Assembly: GCA_002483265.1 (NCBI GenBank) | Contig: DLHO01000026.1 | Location: 1 to 64,000 of the forward strand | DNA from: Flavobacteriales bacterium UBA7666 | GTDB lineage: Bacteria; Bacteroidota; Bacteroidia; Flavobacteriales_D; Crocinitomicaceae | Direction: 5' to 3' | Length of the DNA: 64,000 nt | Part shown: positions 1-7,745 of the stretch, piece after piece | How positions within the stretch are numbered: position 1 is the stretch's first letter | Layout of the letters: each line of letters starts with the position of its first letter | Notes under the pieces: generated by a model | Seen by the model: only the letters and a program-made list of their open reading frames with translations | The model's database searches: none | Told to the model about the DNA's origin: nothing | Program-made: the position numbers and the translations under genes

Positions 1-24
1 TTGAACCCTTTGAACCCTTTGAAC
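1..24. repeat. 9-bp tandem repeat
   Basis: The unit TTGAACCCT occurs twice in tandem and then partly again. It lies just past the stop codon of the first minus-strand gene. No function is evident, and it may continue beyond the window edge. Confidence 0.6.
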
Positions 25-32
25 TTTTTGAC

Positions 33-956
33 TTATCCGCCCCAATCGCAATTTGATTCCGGATCTGAACAGTTAAACTGTAAAGCCGGTTCTTCCTTGT
101 CTCTCTCAATCGATTGTTTGAGAAGCAAGATTCGGTGTGCTTCCGGGTAGGATAGGATTTTTGTTTTTAAAATGCGGTTTATTTCAGCTAATACAACTGG
201 TTTCGGAAACATATAAATTCGATGTTCCATATTGTCGATCACCCGTTCGCGAAGGGTTAGCAAGTCTTTTTTGAATAAATCACTCTTCTGGATCACATTG
301 TATGAGCCGCTTAGGAATTTAAAGTTGTTGCTATCTCCAAGAAGAGATCCGCCTCCATAATCCCAGGTTCGTTCGAAGAAATTGAGCCATCCGGGTTCGT
401 GTCTTCCTTGTTCACCTTCCGCAAGAATTTTCAAAGCCATAAAGTCGTCATCAGCAGTTCCTTTGGTGTATTTAGCTAGTTTTTGCAAATCAAGGAAACT
501 GTAATTCATAACGAATTCGGTACATTCAGCTTCACATGAAGAACGCAATGCAAATGATTTATTGATGAAATTCATGGCTTCCATTCCCGAATAGCCGTCA
601 GGAAACTTGGTGGAAACAGCTTTTTCGATCTCTTGAAAAACCTTTTTCCCATCGTGGTAAACACGTGCAAAATCTTCATCTGTTTGGACTGTTGAAAGTG
701 CATTCAGATAAGAAACCATTAATTCCGCAGTCTTCTTTGGAAGAAGCTTATTCAATTTCTTGAGTTGATCAGGTGTTAAGTCACGTACAACCGGATTTCG
801 TTTAGGGACCGTATCAACAATCTCTTCCGGTTTGTTGGTTGCAGCTTCCTTTTCTGATTTGACTTTATCATCTGCCACCACAGATTCTTTTTCGGGATTA
901 TTTGAGCAGGCAGCAGCAATTAAACAGATTGAAAAGCAGAATAATAGTTGTTTCAT
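33..956 (-). CDS. Lipoprotein of unknown function (307 aa)
   Basis: The N-terminus is a short hydrophobic stretch ending in a lipobox-like AAAC with Cys17 as the probable lipidated residue, so the product should be a lipoprotein. Residues 18-50 are a charged Lys/Glu-rich linker. The rest looks soluble and largely helical. Two cysteine pairs (CEAEC around residue 140 and the C-terminal CSDPESNC) could form disulfides outside the cytoplasm. I recognise no family. It is divergent from the next gene with an 85-bp gap in which no clear TAnnTTTG box was seen. The reading frame is intact and full length. Confidence 0.75.
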   Translation of the reverse strand: MKQLLFCFSICLIAAACSNNPEKESVVADDKVKSEKEAATNKPEEIVDTVPKRNPVVRDLTPDQLKKLNKLLPKKTAELMVSYLNALSTVQTDEDFARVYHDGKKVFQEIEKAVSTKFPDGYSGMEAMNFINKSFALRSSCEAECTEFVMNYSFLDLQKLAKYTKGTADDDFMALKILAEGEQGRHEPGWLNFFERTWDYGGGSLLGDSNNFKFLSGSYNVIQKSDLFKKDLLTLRERVIDNMEHRIYMFPKPVVLAEINRILKTKILSYPEAHRILLLKQSIERDKEEPALQFNCSDPESNCDWGG

Positions 957-1041
957 CGAGTCAAGTAATAAATGTCAATCTAAATTACATTATTTTTAAG
1001 TTTGATATCATAAAATAATCCTTCATTCGTTAGTATAGAAA

Positions 1042-2016
1042 ATGAAAAGTTTGGCAAAGCACTTCAAATCTGTATTTCTTGCACTTTTATGTGTACTTTT
1101 TATCTTGCCTTCCAATGCATCAACGACTTCTTCAACCAATCCGGATTTTTTCATTATTGATTCTTGGGTAAGTGGTTTTATTGCCGGTCTTGCGAAAACA
1201 AAGGAAAAAAGATGGAAAGCAGCATGGAAAAGAGCTAATCAAAGTGCTAAGAATGATGCGCGAATTTGGGGTGGATTATTTGTTTCAGATACCAATTCCA
1301 AATCCGGGAAGCGCTTTTTAGAAGTAGGTTCCAGACTCACTTATCAAGGTCCACAAACAGGAATCGGGCTTTTCATGGCGCATTTCTATAATACGATTTT
1401 ATGCAAGGTGAACACAGTTAGTTATCCGAATGGGAGTACCTTATTGAACATGAATGTTGGATGGACAGGAATTTGTTTTGGAAACTATATTCTGGCAAAG
1501 AAGAATTGTGCACCTGATCCGAATAATCGTATTTTTCAGCATGAATATGGTCATTATCTTCAAAGTAAAAGAATGGGATTTGCCTACTTAATTCGAGTTG
1601 GTCTTCCGGCAATTATGAGTAAAGGAAATCACGATGCACATCCGGTGGAAGTTGATTGTAACAGAGAAGGATTTTTATATTTTAATCGAATTAATTCATC
1701 ATTTCAAAATGATTCGGCCTATTACGACAAAAAAGGATGGGATTTTCTGTACAATCCTTTTCCAGATACAATAGGAGTGAGAAAAAGCAGTGGCAAAAAT
1801 TCGTTTCAATACCTCAATTTTCAGGATTCTCTTGATCGGCAAAAAATTGAGTCGTTAAAGGTGAAAGCGAAGTGGTTTGATTATGCCGGTTGGTTCGCTT
1901 TTCCTGCCCCGGCAATAATTGGAGTCTGCAATGCCTCAAAATACAATAGGGAGCAGGTAAAACCTAAGGAAGTTCCATTGAATGCTGCTGATTCTGCACC
2001 TGCGGGGACAAAATAA
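1042..2016 (+). CDS. Secreted protein with HExxH motif, putative metalloprotease-like (324 aa)
   Basis: A classical signal peptide covers about residues 1-26 (cleavage near SNA-S). The key feature is HEYGH at residues 167-171, which fits the zinc-metalloprotease HExxH pattern, in a context (QHEYGHYLQS) that I associate with small Bacteroidota secreted or membrane proteins sometimes found near Rhs-type genes. A second conserved-looking stretch, HPVEVDCNREG, follows about 45 residues later and could supply the third zinc ligand. The last 20 residues are Pro/Ala-rich with no T9SS sorting domain. Its stop lies 1 bp from the stop of the convergent YdcF gene. Protease activity is inferred from one motif only. 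Confidence 0.7.
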   Translation: MKSLAKHFKSVFLALLCVLFILPSNASTTSSTNPDFFIIDSWVSGFIAGLAKTKEKRWKAAWKRANQSAKNDARIWGGLFVSDTNSKSGKRFLEVGSRLTYQGPQTGIGLFMAHFYNTILCKVNTVSYPNGSTLLNMNVGWTGICFGNYILAKKNCAPDPNNRIFQHEYGHYLQSKRMGFAYLIRVGLPAIMSKGNHDAHPVEVDCNREGFLYFNRINSSFQNDSAYYDKKGWDFLYNPFPDTIGVRKSSGKNSFQYLNFQDSLDRQKIESLKVKAKWFDYAGWFAFPAPAIIGVCNASKYNREQVKPKEVPLNAADSAPAGTK

Positions 2017-2017
2017 A

Positions 2018-2785
2018 TCAGATCTTTCCCGTTATATCGTAAGCAACATAGCCGAACATTTCTTTTAATAATCCATGCCAGTCATTCATGGTGCTAACAT
2101 CCGGAATGAGTATTTCATCAATGGAATAAGAACGTTTGGGACCGGTATATAAATCCGTTGAATACGTATCGCACTGAACTCCAATTTTACTAAAACAAGC
2201 TCTTGCTCGGCGCATGTGTTTTCCTGAAGTTACTAAGAGAATTGCTTTTGAATTTGGAAATAAACGATCCAGAATTTTCTTCGATTCTACAGCGTTTTCG
2301 TAGGTGTTTTTAGATTTTGTTTCTGTAATAATGACATGCTCCGGAATTCCCCAATGCACCAATGTTTCTTTTAATTGTGAAGCTTCGTGCAGACCTTTAT
2401 CAATGATGTATCCGTGATCACCGGTAATCAAAATCCGGTTAATTTTTCCGGATTTATAAAGCGAAATGGTTTGCCAAATCCGATCAATCCCTCTTCTGGC
2501 ACTTAGAACTTTCAGGTCGTTGTTGTATTCAGCCATTCCTGTTAACACAACTGCTACATCATAGTGTTTGACTGACGAAGGAGGAGTTCCAAAAACTTCC
2601 CATTGCCTGCAGAATTCTTTAAAAACAAAAGTATTGCTGAAAAACAGCGCAATAAATATAGCACTGTATTTGGCTCTTTTAGCCCGAACACTCTTTTTGG
2701 AAAAGAAGGCAAAATACAAGGCAACTAACAACCAGGTGAATGGGCTGATAGTAAAGAGCAATATTTTTGAAAGAATGAAAAACAT
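2018..2785 (-). CDS. YdcF/SanA-family membrane protein (DUF218)
   Basis: Two hydrophobic segments (about residues 5-28 and 40-55) precede a Rossmann-like DUF218 domain. The motif VVLTGMAEYNND starts the domain, followed by the family-typical RGIDRIWQTISLYKSGKINRILITGDHG, ENAVESKKIL and LLVTSGKHMRRARACF blocks. Members (ElyC, SanA, YdcF) are inner-membrane-anchored envelope proteins linked to cell-wall or envelope integrity; the reaction is unsettled. At 255 aa it has the usual length. A TATTTTTG -7 box lies 26 bp upstream of the ATG, inside the U-tract of the neighbouring terminator. Confidence 0.85.
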   Translation of the reverse strand: MFFILSKILLFTISPFTWLLVALYFAFFSKKSVRAKRAKYSAIFIALFFSNTFVFKEFCRQWEVFGTPPSSVKHYDVAVVLTGMAEYNNDLKVLSARRGIDRIWQTISLYKSGKINRILITGDHGYIIDKGLHEASQLKETLVHWGIPEHVIITETKSKNTYENAVESKKILDRLFPNSKAILLVTSGKHMRRARACFSKIGVQCDTYSTDLYTGPKRSYSIDEILIPDVSTMNDWHGLLKEMFGYVAYDITGKI

Positions 2786-2811
2786 CGTTTATGCGAATGA
2801 AAGCTGATAGC

Positions 2812-2819
2812 CAAAAATA
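2812..2819 (-). promoter_or_regulatory. -7 box TATTTTTG for the YdcF-family gene
   Basis: It matches the Bacteroidota TAnnTTTG consensus on the minus strand, 26 nt before the ATG at 2785. It lies within the T-rich tail of the terminator of the upstream operon, so termination and initiation signals are interleaved. Confidence 0.45.
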
Positions 2820-2826
2820 AAAATAA

Positions 2827-2858
2827 AAAGCCCCCGACATTTATTGCCGGGGGCTTTT
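2827..2858 (-). terminator. Rho-independent terminator of the T9SS protein operon
   Basis: The inverted repeat AAAAGCCCCCG...CGGGGGCTTTT is a strong G+C hairpin followed on the minus strand by a T-rich tail. It lies 19 bp past the stop of the 649-aa protein. Confidence 0.85.
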
Positions 2859-2876
2859 CTAAAATAATTATTTCTA

Positions 2877-4826
2877 TTATCTGATCAGATGAACAAAAGT
2901 TTGTCCTTCGATCACTTTGTCTCCTTTTACACTTGTGATTTTGTAAGTAACGAAGTAAACTCCGTCAGCAGAAAGTACACCGTCAACTTTTCCATCCCAT
3001 TTCGGGCTTAGACCTGAGCCTTGGAAAATGGGATTTCCCCAACGATTTACGATTTCAAAATCAACATTCGAATAGTTTGTAACTACGAACTCAAAATAAT
3101 CATTGTCTCCGTCACCGTTTGGTGTAAAGATATTTGGAATCGTGAAGATCGGTTCAGGATAGCTACATGATCCATCATTTGCAACCGCAGTTGGATCGTA
3201 GTTTACAGCTAATGGATCAGTACATCCACAAGTTTGAACAGAAACGCTTACATAAGCTGTGTCCGAACAGTTACTTGCGTCATATGCAACTAGCATGATA
3301 TTAGCATTACCTGAGTAAGAATGGTTTTGAGAATTCAAATCGTTTACGTTAATAACCGTACCATCACCAAAATCCCATAAATAATGTGTCGAATTCTGAC
3401 TGTTGTTATCAAACGTTACATTGAAAGGAGCACAACCTGCTAAAGGATTCGCGTTGATAATTGCTACAGGAGGATTTTTAATTCCAATCTGAACACTATC
3501 TGAATCTGTACAAACATCATCACTTACGGTAAAGTAGTACCATCCCGGAGATCGGTTTGTCCAAACTGTAGAGTTAATAAAGCTTGGGTTTGTTGCTCCC
3601 GGACCGTTCCATGTATACATTGGTTGGTTATTTACAGCTGTAAGTCCTGAAACATATGCAACTACGGCTCCATCGGTATTACAAGAACTGGCATCATATG
3701 GAATCAGGGAATCGATATTGAGTAGTTTATTGACGACTAATATGACACTATCTTGCCTGTTAAATCCACAACCATCCGTTATTGTTACATGATAGGTTAT
3801 CGAATCGTGCTCTGCGCCACCTGTTGATAAAACCTGCGGGTTGTTTGTGCTAGGAATATCTGTCCAGTTTACTGAATATGGAGGAATTGCTCCAACGATA
3901 TTCGTTACCTGAACTGAAGGGTTTGTTGTTGGACAGTAAGAATATGCGTAATCCTGTAAGTTGTAATTCAAAACATCATTATACAAATGAATAGTTACAG
4001 GAAGAGAAGTACATTGGTAGTTTCCTGCTGTATCGTAAACATCACATGTGAATGTAGTGTCATTATAAGGTACAACCCAATAGTTTGTTGTATCTCCCAT
4101 TCCGTTGTTCCAGTCTAATACAGCTGTTGATCCACAAGGAGCTCCTGTTGCATTAATATAGATGTTATCCAATCCCCAGTTATCACAACATGTACCGGAA
4201 GAGTTTGGTTGATTCCAGCGGAACATTGTATTGGTTGTTTGAGCTCCAGGAGGAATCGTAACATTAAACGTACTCCAAGTAGTAAATGGGGTAGCACCAA
4301 ATGCAACACTGGTTGAACTTGTTGAAATAGTTGTTGTTGTTGTTCCATCCGGTACATAATAGAAGATAGTTATCCATGTAGCACCACCATCATTACTATA
4401 TTCCAGTGCAACTCCTTCATCCATTTCATCTGGTCCTTCACATGGGGATGCCCCACCTTGAACGGCATAAACCATGTCGAATGTAATGAAACCACCGCAG
4501 CTGATATCAAAAGCAGCAGTTGTAATATTTGGTGTTCCCACAGCTGTCGACGCCCAATAATATGCTGTTCCTGTTGGATTTGGTCCACATGGTGCACTAA
4601 ACGTTGTTGCACCAGCTGCTGACCATCCCGGAGGTAAAACGGCACCATTGAAGTTAAATGACTGGTTCGCATTGATCAGGTTTGCAACCGCAACCACATG
4701 AACAGAATCACCCGGACAGATCGTTGTATCTGAAGGTGTGATTGTAATTGAACAGAGCTGTGGTTGAGCATAAGCACTAAAAGATCCCATTAATGCTACG
4801 AAAAGAGTAATTATTAAATGCTTCAT
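2877..4826 (-). CDS. T9SS-exported adhesin-like protein with PKD domain and gliding-type C-terminus (649 aa)
   Basis: There is a signal peptide at residues 1-20 (ending SAYA-Q). The middle consists of beta-rich, Ser/Thr/Asn-rich ectodomains. A PKD repeat is visible in YLWDFGDGT (about residues 480-490). A CTDPLAVNYDPTA/DGSCSYP block follows, a calcium-binding-like element common in surface proteins of this phylum. The final ~85 residues (IFTPNGDGDNDYFEF, WNPIF-type core, GVYFVTYKI) are the gliding-motility-associated C-terminal domain (CHU_C, type B) that directs T9SS secretion. It starts 3 bp after the preceding gene, so the two form one operon ending at the terminator 2827-2858. Ligand unknown. 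Confidence 0.85.
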   Translation of the reverse strand: MKHLIITLFVALMGSFSAYAQPQLCSITITPSDTTICPGDSVHVVAVANLINANQSFNFNGAVLPPGWSAAGATTFSAPCGPNPTGTAYYWASTAVGTPNITTAAFDISCGGFITFDMVYAVQGGASPCEGPDEMDEGVALEYSNDGGATWITIFYYVPDGTTTTTISTSSTSVAFGATPFTTWSTFNVTIPPGAQTTNTMFRWNQPNSSGTCCDNWGLDNIYINATGAPCGSTAVLDWNNGMGDTTNYWVVPYNDTTFTCDVYDTAGNYQCTSLPVTIHLYNDVLNYNLQDYAYSYCPTTNPSVQVTNIVGAIPPYSVNWTDIPSTNNPQVLSTGGAEHDSITYHVTITDGCGFNRQDSVILVVNKLLNIDSLIPYDASSCNTDGAVVAYVSGLTAVNNQPMYTWNGPGATNPSFINSTVWTNRSPGWYYFTVSDDVCTDSDSVQIGIKNPPVAIINANPLAGCAPFNVTFDNNSQNSTHYLWDFGDGTVINVNDLNSQNHSYSGNANIMLVAYDASNCSDTAYVSVSVQTCGCTDPLAVNYDPTAVANDGSCSYPEPIFTIPNIFTPNGDGDNDYFEFVVTNYSNVDFEIVNRWGNPIFQGSGLSPKWDGKVDGVLSADGVYFVTYKITSVKGDKVIEGQTFVHLIR

Positions 4827-4829
4827 GAC

Positions 4830-5294
4830 TTAAAAGTTTATAATTAGGTTTTCAATAGCAATTGCGACTGGTTTCCAGGATAGTTTGTTGTTTGGATTGT
4901 ACAACAATACAGATGTAGGACAGTTTCCTGAGTCGTATTTTCCTTCAACTGTTTGACCTGCAGGAATCTCAACGAGCTTTCTGGCTTCCTGACTATTTCC
5001 ACAGTTTACACAACCTTCATTGTAATGTGCAGCCAAATTGTACATCAATTTCACCGGCTTATCATTCGTGTTTTCTAATTTTACCAAAACGAATGTAAGT
5101 GGTTGTTTACCTTCCATAACAGTAGCCTTCTCTTCTTTCAAGAAAAACTTCACTCCTTTTACTTCTTTGTAGAAAGTCCACTCTGGAGTTATCGCTTCTA
5201 CAGGCAGTCTTTCCTGAGAAAATGCACTGCTTATGCAAAGCATCATCCCAACAAAAAACGATGTCAGTTTAACTAAAAATTTTATTTTATTCAT
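4830..5294 (-). CDS. Small exported protein of unknown function (154 aa)
   Basis: The signal peptide spans about residues 1-26 (AFS-Q). The mature part looks like a small beta-sandwich and contains CVNC and a later NCPTS, so two or three extracytoplasmic cysteines. No family is recognised. It is the first gene of a two-gene operon with the T9SS-exported 649-aa protein (3-bp gap), which suggests a shared surface-related role; that is inference from context. The upstream 5295-5500 stretch shows no convincing -7 box. Confidence 0.7.
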   Translation of the reverse strand: MNKIKFLVKLTSFFVGMMLCISSAFSQERLPVEAITPEWTFYKEVKGVKFFLKEEKATVMEGKQPLTFVLVKLENTNDKPVKLMYNLAAHYNEGCVNCGNSQEARKLVEIPAGQTVEGKYDSGNCPTSVLLYNPNNKLSWKPVAIAIENLIINF

Positions 5295-5509
5295 AATCTC
5301 AAATTTGATTCGTTGATTCTAAAACGAAATAATTAATTCATTCGTTGCGTGAAGGTATATATAATTTGAAAAAATGTTTGTTTTAACAAATATTTCCTGT
5401 TAAAATATCATGAATTTAAGTGATCTTGTTAGAAGTCTAAAAAAACAAATAGAAATAACACAGGTATTATAGCTGTATGGATTTAAAGGGCAGATATTCA
5501 GGATGTCAG

Positions 5510-5780
5510 ACCCAATAGCAGACACACTGCGCTTGATCGCTATGGTAAAACCGGAAGTAGACTTTCAGTCACTTCGGTTTAATAAAGACCCGATAGCAGA
5601 CTTCGTGCCTCAGTCGCTATGGGTCAAAAACTTACTTCGCTTTACAAGCTTCGTAAGTTAAAAGGTGGGGTATCTACGCTTGATGTATGCTCTATACCGG
5701 GGGTAACTAGGTTTGATCTGCGTAGTAACTATTGGGCACGAGCTAAAGCCGTAGCGGACTTCCTGCCTCAGTCGCTACGG
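5510..5780. repeat. Four related bulged-hairpin repeats
   Basis: Copies lie at 5510-5546, 5550-5578, 5587-5625 and 5749-5780. Copies 2-4 share a stem, then one unpaired purine, then GAC-loop-GTC and the returning stem. Stem pairs differ but stay complementary: AAGT/ACTT, ATAGC/GCTAT and CGTAGC/GCTACG. Loops of copies 3 and 4 are near-identical (TTCGTGCCTCA and TTCCTGCCTCA). Copy 1 is more degenerate. An outer GGCACG/CGTGCC pair brackets copy 4. This looks like a REP-like dispersed family. Confidence 0.65.
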
Positions 5781-5802
5781 GTTGTAAACCCCGTGCCAGC
5801 CA

Positions 5803-5820
5803 GGAGCATCACGTTCCTAC
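5803..5820. repeat. Short repeat shared with the interior of the next gene
   Basis: The block GGAGCATCACGTTCCTAC resembles GGAGGCGATTAATCGCGTTCCTAC-type sequence at 6534-6554 inside the following CDS. They share GGAG at one end and CGTTCCTAC at the other. Confidence 0.5.
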
Positions 5821-5885
5821 AATAATGTATGATTTTTTTCGTAACTTACTGTAAGAGAATTTATTCTTAGTTTAAAATCACTGTT

Positions 5886-6971
5886 ATGGCCAAGCAGATC
5901 GGACTTCAGATTAAGGGCAGGATAGACGATTATTCGTTCTATGCCGATCGAGTGCATGGTTATTTGGTGCGCAGAACAGGAGGTGTTACTTCCAAACAAT
6001 ACAAAACAGACGATCGCTATGCGGCGGCCAGAGACGCAAGCTCTGAGTTTACGGCTGTTTCAAAAGCAGGGAAACTGATCCGAGATGCTTTTGGTGAATT
6101 TGCGGATGAAGTGAAGGACGGAACGATGGTGAACCGATTGAATAAGGAACTGGTGGCGCTGAAACAAGCAGATAACAAGCATGCAAGGGGCGAACGCAAA
6201 CCCCAGACCATGATGGGAGATCGTGAGACGAATAAGTGGTTACGAATTTTCCAGTTTAATGAGGGGATGAGGGTGTATGAATTGTTTGAGCATTTTTCCG
6301 GGATCTGTGAGTATGACACGAGTTTGAAACTCGCACGAGCCAAGCTTTTAGAGTCGGGATTCCCGAAGGGGGCGACGCATGTGGGATTGACTTTGGTGCG
6401 AAGTGTTATTGATTTTGAAAAAAAATCTTATCAAACAAATTCTTCAGAAATGACCTTGGTTTCCAAGTCAGGCGCAGGATCAGGATCCCGAAGTGTCGGG
6501 ACAAGTTATCCAGCGCAGCGGGATATAGGATCGGAGGCGATTAATCGCGTTCCTACGAAGCGATTGGAAGGAATAGAGATTACCTGTTTGCAGGTTGTAT
6601 TTTATGAGGAGGTGAATGGGGATTTGGTGCGATTGAAAGGAAAAGTTCATGGAATGGGGGTGGTTAGTGTTACTGCTTTTCAGACACGAGCCGAACCAAA
6701 GCAGTCAGCCCCGTTACCACGGACTAGAACGGCGGACAGCTTCAGATTACACACCTTGCGCCAGTATAGGGATTTAAAAACTCGCGCAAATTTAGGCAGG
6801 GCTGTTGGTAACGATTACCGAAATAAAGAGCGAAACATGTCCGTTGATTTTCAGATAAACAGAATTGAATTTACGTCAGCAAAAAGGTGTTATTTATATG
6901 ACTTTAATAATAATCATAAACTGAAATTAAATAGTTTTACTTTTTCAAAAGGATCAGTTACGGACGGGTGA
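5886..6971 (+). CDS. Bacteroidota hypothetical protein, apparently extended by repeat insertions (361 aa)
   Basis: The N-terminal ~190 residues (MAKQIGLQIKGRIDDYSFY, then YLVRRTGGV, SSEFTAVSKAGKLIRDAF and HARGER) match my recollection of a Bacteroidota family of uncharacterised proteins of about 260-280 aa. Residues ~196-219 (Ser/Gly-rich) are encoded by short palindromes: TCCCGA-AGTG-TCGGGA at 6486-6501 and GCGATTAATCGC at 6537-6548. The family-like fold resumes with ITCLQVVFYEEVNGDLVRLKG. From about residue 266 the frame runs into another repeat unit, giving an atypical ~95-residue tail. I read it as an old gene with an in-frame repeat insertion and a lost native stop; expression is uncertain. 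Function unknown. Confidence 0.55.
   Translation: MAKQIGLQIKGRIDDYSFYADRVHGYLVRRTGGVTSKQYKTDDRYAAARDASSEFTAVSKAGKLIRDAFGEFADEVKDGTMVNRLNKELVALKQADNKHARGERKPQTMMGDRETNKWLRIFQFNEGMRVYELFEHFSGICEYDTSLKLARAKLLESGFPKGATHVGLTLVRSVIDFEKKSYQTNSSEMTLVSKSGAGSGSRSVGTSYPAQRDIGSEAINRVPTKRLEGIEITCLQVVFYEEVNGDLVRLKGKVHGMGVVSVTAFQTRAEPKQSAPLPRTRTADSFRLHTLRQYRDLKTRANLGRAVGNDYRNKERNMSVDFQINRIEFTSAKRCYLYDFNNNHKLKLNSFTFSKGSVTDG
6712..6813. repeat. About 100-bp element with 8-bp inverted ends inside the CDS tail
   Basis: CGTTACCA at 6712-6719 and TGGTAACG at 6806-6813 are exact inverted repeats bounding a segment that reads as an atypical protein tail. It resembles intergenic repeats of this phylum (the TTGCGCCAGT core is familiar to me), but it cannot be classified by eye. 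Confidence 0.45.
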
Positions 6972-7150
6972 TTTTTTAAGAAAAAGACCCATAGATACTA
7001 AGCAATATGTGTAAAAAATGATGAAGTCTTTTAATTGAGGAAAATGATTAATTGAATTTATATTATTGAAAATCTCTTCAAAAGATTCTATCATTTGACC
7101 GATCGGATTAATACTTTTATTATATTTTGGTTTACCCATTTCAATTAAAC

Positions 7151-7158
7151 TAAATTTG
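7151..7158 (+). promoter_or_regulatory. -7 box TAAATTTG for the small membrane protein
   Basis: It is an exact TAnnTTTG match 27 nt before the ATG at 7186, with TTG at 7128-7130 giving a TTG-N20-TAnnTTTG arrangement. Confidence 0.5.
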
Positions 7159-7185
7159 TATTTACTATTGTAGTTCGAATTAAAA

Positions 7186-7467
7186 ATGAAGTTTTCTACT
7201 GTTTCAATTATTATTCTGGCAGTCATTCTTTTGATAAATGTGTTCAAGGCAAAATTTTTTCGGGAGGACATGAAAAAAAAATATGGCTTTGATCAATTGG
7301 ATTTAGGTTCCCCGACTACGAAGAGAATTCTTTCGGAAATGGATGCTGATGAACAGAAAAGATTCAAGCAATTGTCAAGACGATTCTACTTTTCACTGAT
7401 TGGATTTTTTGTATACACTTTCATACTGTTTTTTGTTTCAGCAATTTTCTTTAACAAGATGCTGTAG
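7186..7467 (+). CDS. Small two-helix membrane protein (93 aa)
   Basis: Hydrophobic segments at about residues 3-21 and 69-90 flank a charged cytoplasmic-looking loop (KKKYGFDQLDLG, EMDADEQKRFKQLSRRFY). The well-placed upstream promoter-like sequence and biased charge pattern support a real gene over the overlapping minus-strand frame. No family is recognised and no functional residue is visible. It is a stand-alone gene, followed by 278 bp without a convincing gene before nhaA. Confidence 0.6.
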   Translation: MKFSTVSIIILAVILLINVFKAKFFREDMKKKYGFDQLDLGSPTTKRILSEMDADEQKRFKQLSRRFYFSLIGFFVYTFILFFVSAIFFNKML

Positions 7468-7745
7468 GTGGTGAATAAGTCTGCTAATTAGCCAGATGCC
7501 AAATGTTCAGTGATGAAATGCAGAGATATGAAGAAGTGCTATTGTTTCCACAAATCGCTGTTGGGGAGAATTCTTTCAACTTTTTGTTGTTGTATATTGA
7601 TCGCTTAGAAATAGATGGTTATCTTATTTACCTGGTTTTTCTGTTTTATTCAAGCCAATTAAGTTCGTGTTTACATTCCGATTTTCCCGCTAAACAGGGA
7701 TAATTATGCGTATATTTAACGTTTGAATATTTAAAAATATCCGGC

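Larger units (their letters stand above)
5295..5885. other. Gene-free 591-bp region with clustered hairpin repeats
   Basis: The left half (5295-5500) is A+T-rich with nothing recognisable. The right half (5508-5820) is markedly more G+C-rich and packed with imperfect hairpins. Small open frames here run straight through the palindromes and are not credible genes. Confidence 0.7.

Noticed and set aside
5619..5825. Plus-strand open frame of 68 codons
   Set aside because: It runs directly through the bulged-hairpin repeats; no ribosome-binding signal and composition of repeats, not protein.
6954..7271. Minus-strand frame of 105 codons overlapping the small membrane protein
   Set aside because: It overlaps the better supported plus-strand gene with a promoter; no protein-like features and unusual Asn/Ile/Lys bias from A+T-rich DNA.
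7503..7703. Plus-strand frame of 66 codons before nhaA
   Set aside because: No signal, family or promoter; hydrophobic content arises from T-rich DNA. Could be a gene remnant, but nothing supports it.
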